A stretch of 64,000 nucleotides of DNA from Nonomuraea rhodomycinica. GTDB lineage: Bacteria > Actinomycetota > Actinomycetes > Streptosporangiales > Streptosporangiaceae. Below, one piece after another: positions 24,570 to 33,574 of this stretch; the stretch's first letter is position 1, and the number at the start of each line of letters is the position of its first letter. Position numbers and translations under genes: made by a program. Location: positions 248,001 through 312,000 of the forward strand of contig NZ_JABWGO010000002.1 in assembly GCF_013363995.1 (NCBI RefSeq). The letters are read 5' to 3'. The notes under the pieces are model-generated. The model did no database searches and was not told the DNA's origin. It was given only the letters and a program-made list of their open reading frames with translations.

Positions 24570-27521
24570 ATGCCCGACCCGTTCCGCGCCCCGCTCCAGG
24601 ACCTCGCCCCCTCTCCCGAGCCGCTCCCCTCGCGGGATCCCAACCCCTCTCGGGACCCCAACCCCTCTCGGGACTCCTACCTCGACCCGGGCGCGCCGCT
24701 CGCCGGCCGGGTGGCCGACCTGCTGGGCAGGCTCACCCTCGACGAGAAGCTCGGGCTGCTGCACCAGTACCAGGCGCCGGTCGGACGGCTCGGCGTCGGC
24801 CCGTTCCGCACCGGCACCGAGGCGCTGCACGGGCTCGCCTGGCTCGGCCCCGCCACCGTCTTCCCCCAGGCCGTCGGCCTCGCCTCCACCTGGGACCCCG
24901 AGCTGGTGCGCCGGGTCGGCGCGGCCACCGGCGACGAGGTGCTCGCCTTCCACCACAAGGACCCGGCCGGCGCCGGCCGCAACGTCTGGGCGCCGGTGGT
25001 CAACCCGCTGCGCGACCCCCGCTGGGGACGCAACGAGGAAGGCTACTCCGAGGACCCGTGGCTGACCGGCGTCATGGGCGAGGCGTACGCCCGCGGGCTT
25101 CGTGGGAGCGATCCCACAGTGTTGCGCACGGCCCCCACGCTCAAGCACTTCCTCGCCTACAACAACGAGACCGACCGCTGCACCACCTCCAGCAACCTGC
25201 CGCCGCGCGTCCTGCACGAGTACGAGCTGCCCGCCTTCCGGCCCGCCGTCGAGAGCGGCGCGGCCGTCGCCGTCATGCCCTCGTACAACCTGGTCAACGG
25301 CCGGCCCGCGCACCTCAGCCCGCTGATCGAGAGCGCGCTGCGCGCCTGGGCCCCCGGTGAGCTCCTCGTCGTCAGCGACGCCTACGCCCCCGCCAACCTG
25401 ACCGGCGTCCAGGGCTACCACGACACCCTGCCGGAGGCGTACGCGCACGCCCTCAAGACCGGGCTCGACAGCTTCACCCAGGACGACGACCGGCCCGACG
25501 CCACGCTCGGCCACCTGCGCGAGGCGCTGCGGCTCGGGCTGCTCGCCGAGGCCGACGTGGACCGGGCCGTCCGGCACGTGCTGTCGATCCGGTTCCGGCT
25601 CGGGGAGTTCGACCCCGCCACGCCGTACGACGACGTCACCGAGGAGGTCGTCAACTGCCCCGCGCACCAGGACCTCGCCCGGGAGGCCGCGCGGCGCTCC
25701 GTCGTGCTGCTGGCCAACGACGGGCTGCTGCCGCTCGGCCCCGTCACCAAGGTCGCGGTCATCGGGCAGCTCGGCGACACGCTCATGGAGGACTGGTACA
25801 GCGGCACGCTGCCGTACTCCGTCACCGCCCGCGCGGGGCTGGCCGAGCGGTGCGCGACCGTGTTCTGCGAGGCCGTGGACCGGGTGACGCTCACCGCCGA
25901 GGCCGGTCCCGTGACGGCCGACCCGGCGGGCGGCCCGCTGAGCGCCGGCCCGCCGGACGCCGGCCCGCTCCGTGAGGGCCCATCCGTCCCACGCGGTGAC
26001 GGCGCGGCGGGCTCCCCTGACCTGTTCGACCTCTTCGACTGGGGCGGCGGCGCCTACGCGCTGCGGGCCGCCGCCACCGGTCGCTTCGTGTCCGTGGACG
26101 ACGGGGTGCTCGTCAACGACCAGCCCGGCCCGAACGGCTGGGAGGTGCGCCAGACGTTCCGCGTCGAGGAGCGGCCCCGCGGCCTGACCGTCCTGCGGCA
26201 CATCTCCACCGGCTGCTACGTCGGCCGCGGCGACGACGGCGTCCTGCGTCTCGTGGACGACGCCGACCGGGCCGTCTGGCTGGCCATGGACGTCGTCAGG
26301 AGCGGCGCCGCGCGGGCGGCCGAGCTGGCCGCCGACGCGGACGTCGCCGTGGTCGTGGTCGGCGACCACCCGCTCGTCAACGGCCGCGAGACCGAGGACC
26401 GCACGAGCCTGGCCCTGGCCCCCGCCCAGGACGCGGTCGTGGCCGCCGTGCTCGCCGCCAACCCGCGTACCGTCATGGTGATCACCAGCGGCTACCCCCT
26501 CACCTGGAGCACCCCGGACGTGCCCGCCGTCCTCTGGTCGGCGCACGGCGGCCAGGAGTACGGCCACGCGCTGGCCGAGGTGCTGTTCGGCGACGCCGAC
26601 CCCGAGGGGCGGCTCACCCAGACGTGGTACCGCTCGGCCCAGGAGCTGCCCGACCTGCTCGACTACGACATCATCACCGCCGACGCCACGTACCTGTACT
26701 TCCGCGGCACGCCGCTCTTCCCGTTCGGGCACGGGCTCAGCTACACCACGTTCGACTTCGCCGGGCTGCGCGTCGGGCTCGCGGACGGGGTGGTGACGGC
26801 CGAGGTCACGGTCACCAACACCGGCGCCCGCGAGGGTGTCGAGGTCGTCCAGTTCTACACGCGCCAGCGGCGCTCCCGCGTCAAGCAGCCGCTGCGCCGG
26901 CTGCGCGGCTTCGAGAAGGTGCGGCTCGCGCCCGGCCAGAGCCGCGTCGTCACGCTCCGGCTGCCGGTGGAGGAGCTGGCGTTCTGGGACGTGACGCGCG
27001 GCAGGTTCGTCGTGGAGAGCGCGCCGCACCAGCTCATGGTCGGCCGCAGCGCCGCCGACCTGCGGCTGTGCGCCCGCTTCGACGTGCCCGGCGAGACGAT
27101 CCCGCCGCGCGCCGGGCCGCTGCGGGCCATGGACCACGACGAGTACGACGCGGTCGCGTTCGTGGACGCCGACCCGGTGGCGGGCGAGGCCGTCCGGTCG
27201 GAGGCCGAGGGCGCGTGGATCGCGTTCCGGCAGGTGGACCTGTCGGGCGTCGGCTCGTGCGCGGTCACGGCCGGCTCGGCCGACGGCGGGATGATCACCC
27301 TGCGGCTCGGCGACCCGCTCCACGGCGAGGTCCTGGCCGCCTTCCCCGTGCCCCGCACCGGCCGCCACGCCCTGCAGACCCTCACGCGGGACGTCACCGG
27401 CCGGCTTGCGCGCGCCGGCGGGGTCCACGATGTTTATGTCGTGTTCGAGAACGACGGCGTCACGCTCGCCGACCTCACCTGGGGCGCCCCGACCTCCTCC
27501 ACCGGGGGAGCGGGCGCTTGA
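24570..27521 (+). CDS. Cytoplasmic GH3 beta-glycosidase, paralogue of the secreted GH3
   Basis: This 983-residue GH3 enzyme has the same domain order as the secreted GH3 at 13701-16592: barrel (GTEALHGLAWLG, RNEEGYSEDP, KHFLAYNNETDR), nucleophile Asp in VVSDAYAP (D270), C-terminal domain with beta-trefoil-like insert, FnIII and CBM6-like tail. No signal peptide is present. Instead an N-terminal Pro-rich stretch carries a repeated SRDPNP unit. It probably splits imported oligosaccharides. ATG 24570 is chosen because AGAGGG (24558-24563) is 6 nt upstream; ATG 24564 abuts that SD. The gene overlaps lacI by 4 nt. Its substrate may differ from the secreted copy. Confidence 0.87.
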   Translation: MPDPFRAPLQDLAPSPEPLPSRDPNPSRDPNPSRDSYLDPGAPLAGRVADLLGRLTLDEKLGLLHQYQAPVGRLGVGPFRTGTEALHGLAWLGPATVFPQAVGLASTWDPELVRRVGAATGDEVLAFHHKDPAGAGRNVWAPVVNPLRDPRWGRNEEGYSEDPWLTGVMGEAYARGLRGSDPTVLRTAPTLKHFLAYNNETDRCTTSSNLPPRVLHEYELPAFRPAVESGAAVAVMPSYNLVNGRPAHLSPLIESALRAWAPGELLVVSDAYAPANLTGVQGYHDTLPEAYAHALKTGLDSFTQDDDRPDATLGHLREALRLGLLAEADVDRAVRHVLSIRFRLGEFDPATPYDDVTEEVVNCPAHQDLAREAARRSVVLLANDGLLPLGPVTKVAVIGQLGDTLMEDWYSGTLPYSVTARAGLAERCATVFCEAVDRVTLTAEAGPVTADPAGGPLSAGPPDAGPLREGPSVPRGDGAAGSPDLFDLFDWGGGAYALRAAATGRFVSVDDGVLVNDQPGPNGWEVRQTFRVEERPRGLTVLRHISTGCYVGRGDDGVLRLVDDADRAVWLAMDVVRSGAARAAELAADADVAVVVVGDHPLVNGRETEDRTSLALAPAQDAVVAAVLAANPRTVMVITSGYPLTWSTPDVPAVLWSAHGGQEYGHALAEVLFGDADPEGRLTQTWYRSAQELPDLLDYDIITADATYLYFRGTPLFPFGHGLSYTTFDFAGLRVGLADGVVTAEVTVTNTGAREGVEVVQFYTRQRRSRVKQPLRRLRGFEKVRLAPGQSRVVTLRLPVEELAFWDVTRGRFVVESAPHQLMVGRSAADLRLCARFDVPGETIPPRAGPLRAMDHDEYDAVAFVDADPVAGEAVRSEAEGAWIAFRQVDLSGVGSCAVTAGSADGGMITLRLGDPLHGEVLAAFPVPRTGRHALQTLTRDVTGRLARAGGVHDVYVVFENDGVTLADLTWGAPTSSTGGAGA

Positions 27522-28522
27522 GCGGGCGCGCGGTCACCATCGCCGAGGTCGCCCGCCACGCCGGCGTCGCGGTCAGCACGGTCTCGTACGTGCTCAGCGG
27601 CAAGCGGACGATCTCGGCCGACACCCGCAGGCGCGTGCTCGACAGCATCAGCGCGCTCGGCTACCACCCGCACGCCGGGGCCCGCTCGCTGGCCAGCAAG
27701 CGGTCCAACGTGATCGCCCTGGTGCTGCCCCTGCGGGCCGGCATGCACGTGCCGGTGCTCATGCGCTTCGCCACCGCCGTGGTGACCGCCGCGCGCCGCT
27801 TCGACCACGACGTGCTGCTGCTGACGGCCGACGAGGGCCCCGAGGGCATCCGGCGGGTGGCGGCCAGCGCGCTCGTGGACGCTCTCGTCCTCATGGACGT
27901 CGAACTGCACGACCGCCGCGTACCCCTGCTGCGCGAGCTCGCCGAGCCGAGCGTGCTCATCGGCTTCCCCGCCGAGCCCGCCGGCCTCACCTGCGTCGAC
28001 CTGGACTTCGCCGCCGCCGGCGCGCGCTGCGTCGCCCACCTCGCCGAGCGCGGGCACCGGCAGGTCGCCCTGCTGGGCGCCCCGGCCGTGGTGTACGAGC
28101 GGGGGACCGGCTTCGCCCGCCGTACCCGGGAAGGCTTCACGGCGGCGGTCGCCGAGCACGGGCTGGAGGGGGTGGCGCTGCCGTGCGAGGAGACCTTCGA
28201 CGAGGTCCACGCGACGGTCGCCGGCCTGCTCGCCGCCCGCCCGGCGCTGTCGGGCCTGGTCGTGCACAACGAGGCGGCCGTCAACCACGTCCTCGGCTCG
28301 CTGCGCCAGCTCGGCCGCCGGGTGCCGCGGGACGTCGCGGTGGTGGCCATCTGCCCGGACGACGTGGCCGAACGCGCGGGCCCGCCGCTCACGTCGGTGC
28401 TGATCCCGGCGGAGGAGGTGGGCCGGGAGGCGGTCCGGCTGGTGATGCGGAAGCTGGAGGGCCTGGACGTCCCGGACGCCACCTTGCTCACGCCCCACCT
28501 GGCCGTCCGCGCCAGCACGTAG
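27518..28522 (+). CDS. LacI-family transcriptional repressor
   Basis: This 334-residue regulator has the N-terminal LacI HTH (VTIAEVARHAGVAVSTVSYV) with hinge helix (RSLASKRSN), followed by a periplasmic-binding-protein-like effector domain. The start is TTG 27518-27520, overlapping the GH3 stop as TTGA and preceded by GGGGGAG at 7 nt. It is translationally coupled to the cytoplasmic GH3, whose upstream palindrome is its likely operator. The ligand is probably a gluco- or xylo-oligosaccharide released within the cell. It gives this gene pair a control separate from the ROK sites. Confidence 0.9.
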   Translation: MSGRAVTIAEVARHAGVAVSTVSYVLSGKRTISADTRRRVLDSISALGYHPHAGARSLASKRSNVIALVLPLRAGMHVPVLMRFATAVVTAARRFDHDVLLLTADEGPEGIRRVAASALVDALVLMDVELHDRRVPLLRELAEPSVLIGFPAEPAGLTCVDLDFAAAGARCVAHLAERGHRQVALLGAPAVVYERGTGFARRTREGFTAAVAEHGLEGVALPCEETFDEVHATVAGLLAARPALSGLVVHNEAAVNHVLGSLRQLGRRVPRDVAVVAICPDDVAERAGPPLTSVLIPAEEVGREAVRLVMRKLEGLDVPDATLLTPHLAVRAST

Positions 28523-28557
28523 AGACACGTGGAGAGGTCCGAGGGCCGCCGGCCTTG

Positions 28558-28576
28558 CTAGTCATAATATGACTAG
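28558..28576. promoter_or_regulatory. Perfect 19-bp palindrome in padR promoter
   Basis: CTAGTCATA (28558-28566), a central A, and TATGACTAG (28568-28576) form a perfect dyad overlapping a -10-like CATAAT. A further half-site TATGACTA lies at 28583-28590 over the gene start. This is an autoregulatory PadR-type operator by form and position. Confidence 0.7.
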
Positions 28577-28583
28577 TTAGAGT

Positions 28584-29198
28584 ATGACTATGGCGCAACG
28601 TTCTCCCCTCGGGCTCATCGTGCTGGGGCTGCTCACCGAGGAGCCCATGCACGTCTACCGCATGCAGAAGCTCATCGAGCGGTACGGCAAGGACCGCGTG
28701 GTGAACGTCAGGCGCCGGGCGAGCCTCTACCAGGCCATCGACCGGCTCACCCGCCTCGGCCTGGTGGAGGTCCGGCAGCGGGAGAGCACCGACAACCACC
28801 CGGACCGCACCGTCTACGCCATCACCGACCTGGGCCGCGAGACCGCCGAGCGCTGGCTGCGCGAGATGCTGCGCACCACGGGCGGCGAGTTCCCCGAGTT
28901 CGTCGCGGCCGTCTCCGTGCTGGTCGGGCTGCCGCCGGACGCCGCGCGGGAGGAGCTGGAGACCCGCGCCCGCGCGCTGGCCGCGTCGCTGGCGGAGGTG
29001 GAGTCGACGCTGCGGTCCTCGGGCACGGCGCCCCGGCTGTTCCTGCTGGAGGAGGAGTACCGCCGCGCCGTGCTCACCGCCGAGCTGGAGTGGGTCCGCG
29101 GCGTGGTCGAGGACCTGCGGCAGGGCCGGCTGACCTGGGACGAACCCTGGCGGCGCGCGATCGCCGCCGCCCACGAACCACCGGAGGAAGAGACATGA
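28584..29198 (+). CDS. PadR-family transcriptional regulator
   Basis: This 204-residue protein has an N-terminal PadR winged helix (SPLGLIVLGLLTEEPMHVYRMQKLIERYG... RRASLYQAIDRLTRLGLVEV) and a C-terminal helical dimerisation region. Two possible ATG starts lie 6 nt apart (28584, 28590) with no SD, and the promoter elements are close, so the transcript may be leaderless or nearly so. The downstream alpha/beta hydrolase overlaps by 4 nt and is presumably co-regulated. The palindrome just upstream supports autorepression. The inducer is unknown. Confidence 0.88.
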   Translation: MTMAQRSPLGLIVLGLLTEEPMHVYRMQKLIERYGKDRVVNVRRRASLYQAIDRLTRLGLVEVRQRESTDNHPDRTVYAITDLGRETAERWLREMLRTTGGEFPEFVAAVSVLVGLPPDAAREELETRARALAASLAEVESTLRSSGTAPRLFLLEEEYRRAVLTAELEWVRGVVEDLRQGRLTWDEPWRRAIAAAHEPPEEET

Positions 29199-29992
29199 GC
29201 GAGGAGCTGTACCACGAGGTGACGGGATCGGGCCCGTTACTGCTGCTGATCGCCGGCGGCACCGACGACGCCAGGGACTTCACCGGGATGATCCCGCTGC
29301 TGTCCGGCGACCACACGGTGGTCGCCTACGACTGCCGCGGCGTCTCCCGCAGCCGGTTCGCCGGCCCGCCCGCGGACGTGTCGATGGAGACGCAGGTGGA
29401 GGACGCCCGCCGGGTCCTGGAAGCCGCCGGCGGCGGACCGGCGCACGTCTTCGGCACCAGCAGCGGCGGCCTGACCGCCCTCGCCCTGGCCGCCGGCCAT
29501 CCCGACCTGGTGCGTACGGTCGTCACCCACGAACCGCCCGCCGTCCGCCTGCTCCCCGCCGGCGATCCCCGCCGCGCGCTGGGCCGCGAGGTGGACGAGG
29601 CGTACCGGAGCGGCGGGGTGGAGGCGGCGATGAAGGTCTTCGCGGCCGGCGCCGGTCTCGACACGTGGGACCCCGACCCGCCCGGCGGGATCGCCGAGTC
29701 GCCGGAGGCGATGGCGCAGATGCAGGCCAAGCTCGCCCGGATGCACACCAACCTGGACTTCTTCTTCGGGCAGGCGGCGTCGGCGTACCTGGCGTACGAG
29801 CCGGTCGTGCCTCCCTCCACCCGGGTCGTGGTCGCGGTCGGCGAGCAGTCGCGCGGGCAGCTGGCCCACGACGCGGCCCTGGCGCTGGCCGCACGGCTGG
29901 GCGTCGAACCGCTCACGGTGCCGGGCGGGCACGCGGGCTTCGTCACCCACCCGACGGCCTTCGCCCGCCGGCTCCGCGACGTCCTGGACTGA
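29195..29992 (+). CDS. Alpha/beta-fold hydrolase
   Basis: This 265-residue alpha/beta hydrolase has an oxyanion region LLLIAGGTDDARDF, a nucleophile elbow GTSSGG (S89) and a C-terminal catalytic His in GGHAGFVTHP. The acid residue is probably in VVVAVGEQ or nearby. Small esterases, lipases and haloperoxidase-like enzymes share this layout, so the substrate is not predictable. ATG 29195 overlaps the padR stop as ATGA, with GGAGGAAGAG just upstream. PadR-hydrolase pairs often serve detoxification of lipophilic compounds; this is a context inference. Confidence 0.85.
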   Translation: MSEELYHEVTGSGPLLLLIAGGTDDARDFTGMIPLLSGDHTVVAYDCRGVSRSRFAGPPADVSMETQVEDARRVLEAAGGGPAHVFGTSSGGLTALALAAGHPDLVRTVVTHEPPAVRLLPAGDPRRALGREVDEAYRSGGVEAAMKVFAAGAGLDTWDPDPPGGIAESPEAMAQMQAKLARMHTNLDFFFGQAASAYLAYEPVVPPSTRVVVAVGEQSRGQLAHDAALALAARLGVEPLTVPGGHAGFVTHPTAFARRLRDVLD

Positions 29993-30010
29993 CCGGCCGA
30001 CGCGCCGGTC
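29991..30010 (+). terminator. Weak hairpin at the end of the hydrolase gene
   Basis: GACCGGC (29991-29997) pairs with GCCGGTC (30004-30010) around a 6-nt loop, starting inside the stop codon. It has no U-tract. It could end the padR-hydrolase transcript. Confidence 0.4.
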
Positions 30011-30084
30011 CTCCCGCGGCTCCACCCCGCGCTCCACCCTTCGGAGGTGCCGTTCCACCCCGCCCGATCCCTACCGTCCAAGCC

Positions 30085-30279
30085 ATGGACAAACGCTCTG
30101 GACCGTCGGGCCGGCTCTGGCTCGACGTGCTGCACCGGCTCCTGGACGCCAACGGGGGGAAGATGAACGGCAAGTTCCTGCTCGCGGTCGTGGTCGTGGC
30201 ACTGCTGGTGGTCGCCGGCTTCGTGGCCTTCCGGCTTATCTTGGTGGACATGATTCTGTCCTTGCGGGACTCGCACTAG
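30085..30279 (+). CDS. Small single-TM membrane protein upstream of a two-component pair
   Basis: This 64-residue frame ends 3 nt before the histidine-kinase start. A short amphipathic N-terminus (RLWLDVLHRLLDANGGK) precedes one strong TM helix (FLLAVVVVALLVVAGFVAF) and a short tail. An internal ATG at 30163 with a G-rich SD-like stretch would give a 37-residue version that is little more than the TM. I do not recognise a family. Its tight spacing to the kinase suggests co-expression, perhaps as an accessory membrane partner. Small size and lack of recognisable homologues keep confidence low. Confidence 0.4.
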   Translation: MDKRSGPSGRLWLDVLHRLLDANGGKMNGKFLLAVVVVALLVVAGFVAFRLILVDMILSLRDSH

Positions 30280-30282
30280 GCG

Positions 30283-31395
30283 ATGCGGGAGGTATGGGGA
30301 CGGGTCGTGCGGCTGCTGGCGGCCGACGACCCGGAGACCGGCCGCCTGGTCAGGCTGCTGATCACCCTGGTCCTCGCCTGGTCGCTCGCCACCACGTCGC
30401 CTGAGCGCGCACCCGCCCTGGTGTGGGCGGCGCTCGGCGCGTCGATGGCCTGCTGGCTCGCCTTCGTCGTGCTCGACGGCCGGTTCCCGCGCGTGGCCGT
30501 GGCCCTGCTCGCGGCCGGTTCGGTGATCGCGGCGCTGGTGTCGGGGTCGGGCGAGGCGGGGCCTCCGGTGTTCGTGTTCGCGATGCTGCTGCTGTTCGCG
30601 GCGCACGGGACGCCGGGCATGGGGGCGATCGTCGCGGTCACGGCGGCCGACATGGCGGCCATGGCCGCCGGCATGGTGTGGTGGGGGCAGCCGCGCTCGG
30701 CCATCGTGGTCCGCGGGGCGGTCGTGGTGTGCACGGTGCTGTTCGCGCTGCACCGGCGCCAGTACCGCCGGGCCCAGCAGGACCGGGCCAGGGCCATGGC
30801 GCTCGACGAGCGGGCCCGCATCGCCAGGGAGCTCCACGACGTGCTCGCGCACTCCCTCGGCGCGCTCGGCGTGCAGCTGGAGGTCGCCGAGGCGATGCTC
30901 ACCGAGCGGGGCGACGTGGAGCAGGCCGTGGCGCGCATCCGCAGGTCGCGGGCTCTGGCCAGGGAAGGGCTGGTCGAGGCGCGCTCGGCGGTCGCGGCCT
31001 TGCGCGAGGACGTGCCGCCGCTGCCGGACGCGCTGAGCCTGATGGTCGCCGAGCACCGCAGGGACCATGACGTGGCCGCCGAGCTGCGCACCACGGGCAC
31101 GCGGCGGCCGATCACCCCGGCGGCGGAGGTCTGCCTGCTGCGCACGGCGCGCGAGGCGCTCACCAACGCCGCCAGGCACGCTCCGGGCGAGCCGGTCACG
31201 GTCGAGATCGGCTACGGTGACGCCGGGGTGCGGCTGCTGGTGCGCAACCCGTACGCGACGGGAGGCGGGCCGGCGGAGATCCCGTCCGGGCACGGCCTGC
31301 AGGGCATGCGCGAGCGGCTGGCGCTCGCGGGCGGGACCCTGAGCGCCGGGCCGGTCGGCGGCTGCTGGCAGGTGCGGGCGGAGGTGCCGGAATGA
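30283..31395 (+). CDS. Sensor histidine kinase, NarL/DesK type (HisKA_3)
   Basis: This 370-residue membrane kinase has five or six hydrophobic segments in residues ~25-160 and no large extracellular domain, so it probably senses within the membrane. The phospho-acceptor region is ERARIARELHDVLAHSL (H185). The ATPase domain has REALTNAARHAPG (N box) and GHGLQGMRERLALAGG (G boxes). It overlaps the response-regulator start by 4 nt, a standard co-translated pair. The signal is unknown. Confidence 0.92.
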   Translation: MREVWGRVVRLLAADDPETGRLVRLLITLVLAWSLATTSPERAPALVWAALGASMACWLAFVVLDGRFPRVAVALLAAGSVIAALVSGSGEAGPPVFVFAMLLLFAAHGTPGMGAIVAVTAADMAAMAAGMVWWGQPRSAIVVRGAVVVCTVLFALHRRQYRRAQQDRARAMALDERARIARELHDVLAHSLGALGVQLEVAEAMLTERGDVEQAVARIRRSRALAREGLVEARSAVAALREDVPPLPDALSLMVAEHRRDHDVAAELRTTGTRRPITPAAEVCLLRTAREALTNAARHAPGEPVTVEIGYGDAGVRLLVRNPYATGGGPAEIPSGHGLQGMRERLALAGGTLSAGPVGGCWQVRAEVPE

Positions 31396-32024
31396 GGGTC
31401 GTGGTCGTGGACGACCAGCAGCTCATGCGCGAGGGCCTGGTGGCGCTGCTCGACCTGGTCGACGGCGTGGAGGTGGCGGGCGACGCCGGCGACGGCGAGC
31501 AGGCCCTGCGCCTGGTGGCCGAGCTGCGTCCGGACGTCGTGCTCATGGACCTGCGCATGCCCGTCATGGACGGCGTCGAGGCCACCCGGCGCATCGCCCG
31601 CGACCATCCGGACGTGGCGGTCGTGGTGCTGACGACCTACGACGACGACCGGTCCGTGGACTCGGCCCTGCTGGCCGGAGCCTGCGGCTACCTCACCAAG
31701 GACGCCGGGCGCGCCGAGATCGCCGCCGCCCTGCGCTCGGCCGCCGCCGGTCAGTCGACGTTCTCGGCCGCGGTGTCGCGCCGGCTGGTCGAGGCGCTGT
31801 CCCGGGCCGCCCCGCCGCCGGTCTCGGCCTGTCCCGACGGGCTGACGGTACGCGAGGTCGAGGTGCTGCGGCTGGTCGCCGGGGGGCTGAGCAACGCCGA
31901 GATCGGCTCGGCGCTCTTCATCGCGGAGACGACGGTCAAGACGCACATCAACAACGCCTTCGCCAAGATCGGCGTCCGCAACCGCACCGAGGCCGCCGCC
32001 TACGCCCGCGACAAGCTGCTCTGA
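31392..32024 (+). CDS. Response regulator, NarL/LuxR family
   Basis: This 210-residue protein has a receiver domain (VVVDDQQLMREGLVALL; phospho-acceptor D53 in VVLMDLRMP; conserved Thr and Lys in LTTYDDD and LTKDAG) and a C-terminal LuxR HTH (LTVREVEVLRLVAGGLSNAEIG... TVKTHINNAFAKIGVRNRTEA). It is paired with the preceding kinase through an ATGA overlap. Targets are not evident; the secreted-protein gene 120 nt downstream is a possible one. Confidence 0.92.
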   Translation: MRVVVVDDQQLMREGLVALLDLVDGVEVAGDAGDGEQALRLVAELRPDVVLMDLRMPVMDGVEATRRIARDHPDVAVVVLTTYDDDRSVDSALLAGACGYLTKDAGRAEIAAALRSAAAGQSTFSAAVSRRLVEALSRAAPPPVSACPDGLTVREVEVLRLVAGGLSNAEIGSALFIAETTVKTHINNAFAKIGVRNRTEAAAYARDKLL

Positions 32025-32143
32025 GCCGGCCGCCCCGACCGCTTCTCGTGATCACGTAAAAGGACGCGGTGCGCACGTCGCGTGACTCTCATCATGGTGC
32101 ACGTCCACCAGTCGGACATCGCACCCATCACAGAGGAGAGGTC

Positions 32144-33445
32144 ATGCGATTCGAAAAAGGAGGGCTCGCGGCCGCCGCGACGGCCTTCGCCGGCGTCGTC
32201 TGCTCGTTAGCCGCGATCACCGCACCGGCCGCCGCGCGGACCGCGGTTCCCGTTCCCACCCTGGCTCCCGCCCCCGCGGCGGCCCCCGGACCGGCGCCGG
32301 CGACCTTCGCCGCGCCCGTCGCCGCCGGCTACGCCAACGTCAACGGCACCCTGCCCACCGGGTCGTGGACCCCGCTCGCCGCCGGCGACGTCTACACCAG
32401 CGCGGGACAGGGCGTCTCCGCCATGCGATCCGGACAGGGCCTCTACGCGGTGCAGTTCCCCGGCCTCGGCACCGGCGCCAGCCCTGGGGCGGTGGTGCCC
32501 GGCGTCGTCCACGCCCACTCCACCCTGTCCGGGCTCACCGCCTGCGTGCCCTCGGGCGCGCCGTCGAACCTGCTCAGCGGAGTGTTGTGGCTGACCGTCA
32601 AGTGCTTCGACGGTACGGGCAAACTCGCCGACCCGTTCTCGTTCACCGTCACGTACACGCGCGGCGGCACCGAGACCGGCCGGCTCGGCACCGTACGCCT
32701 GTCCCAGGACGACGTCACCCAGCTCGCCACCACGCCGACCGCCACGGTCACGCCCGCCGAGCAGTTCAGCGCCGGCACGGCGATCACGGTCAAGCGGGAC
32801 CCGCTGCCGAACGCGAACCCCGGGTTCTTCAACTTCGCGATCCCGCGCGACACCGGCGCCCGGCCGCACGTCGTCGACGTCAGCGCCGCGGGCGGCACCC
32901 CGGGCGTGCTCTGCAACGTCACCGGCGCGGCCCCCGACCCGCAGGACGACAAGGTCGAGAAGGTGCGGGTCGCGTGCCACAACAGCAACGGCACCGCGGT
33001 GGACACCCCGCTGAACCTCTCGTACGCCGAGGAGGTCGGCACCCTCGGCAAGGGCGGCGCCCTCTCGTACGCCTACCTGACCCCGCCCCCGTTCAGCGCG
33101 GGTGACGGCGCCGACACACCGGTGGCCGTCCCGGCCGCGCAGCAGCGCGACGTGTTCAGGGGCGTGTCCGGGCGCGTGACCTTCGAGAAGCTCGCCAAGG
33201 GGCACTTCCAGGTCTTCCTGGAGAACCAGAACCTCCAGCGCGGCCGCCTCGGCGCCGTGTCGGTGGTCCCGCTGGGCAACGGCTCGGCGAACAAGGTGTG
33301 CGGCGTGGCCGACGACGTCGACGCGACCGACCCGCTGACCGGCGTGCCGGCGCGGAAGGTCCGGTTCGTCTGCGGCGACCGCGTCACCGGGACGCTGTGG
33401 GACCACGCGAACTTCCAGCTCGGATACACCGCACGGCAGCAGTGA
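32144..33445 (+). CDS. Secreted protein of unknown function
   Basis: This 433-residue protein has a signal peptide (hydrophobic residues ~8-30, cleavage near APAAA) and an Ala/Pro-rich spacer (residues ~33-60), followed by a beta-rich globular part. Paired Cys residues are spread along the chain (ACVPSG, VKCFDG, VLCNV, VACHN, VCGVADD, FVCGD), consistent with disulfides outside the cell. No transmembrane anchor or sorting signal is seen. I do not recognise a family. The SD GAGGAGAGG lies about 3-5 nt before ATG 32144. It follows a two-component pair by 119 nt in the same direction. Confidence 0.75.
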   Translation: MRFEKGGLAAAATAFAGVVCSLAAITAPAAARTAVPVPTLAPAPAAAPGPAPATFAAPVAAGYANVNGTLPTGSWTPLAAGDVYTSAGQGVSAMRSGQGLYAVQFPGLGTGASPGAVVPGVVHAHSTLSGLTACVPSGAPSNLLSGVLWLTVKCFDGTGKLADPFSFTVTYTRGGTETGRLGTVRLSQDDVTQLATTPTATVTPAEQFSAGTAITVKRDPLPNANPGFFNFAIPRDTGARPHVVDVSAAGGTPGVLCNVTGAAPDPQDDKVEKVRVACHNSNGTAVDTPLNLSYAEEVGTLGKGGALSYAYLTPPPFSAGDGADTPVAVPAAQQRDVFRGVSGRVTFEKLAKGHFQVFLENQNLQRGRLGAVSVVPLGNGSANKVCGVADDVDATDPLTGVPARKVRFVCGDRVTGTLWDHANFQLGYTARQQ

Positions 33446-33460
33446 CACGACGACCGGCCC

Positions 33461-33535
33461 GGCACCGGCCGGACCGGCCGGACCCGACACCGGCCGGACC
33501 CGCCGGACCCGACACCGGCCGGACCCGCCGGACCC
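33461..33535. repeat. 3 x 25-bp tandem GC-rich repeat between convergent genes
   Basis: Three consecutive 25-bp units (33461-33485, 33486-33510, 33511-33535) have the core CACCGGCCGGACC. Units 2 and 3 are identical; unit 1 has small changes. They lie in the convergent gap after the secreted-protein gene and consist of CCGG-rich sequence able to form many alternative hairpins. Confidence 0.85.
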
Positions 33536-33547
33536 GGCACCGGCGAT

Positions 33548-33571
33548 CGGCGGGCGACGGTCCGCCCGCCG
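33548..33571. terminator. Hairpin terminator between secreted-protein gene and convergent response regulator
   Basis: CGGCGGGC (33548-33555) pairs with GCCCGCCG (33564-33571) around an 8-nt loop, adjoining the 25-bp repeats and 4 nt before the convergent stop codon. It is suited to ending both transcripts. Confidence 0.55.
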
Positions 33572-33574
33572 GCG

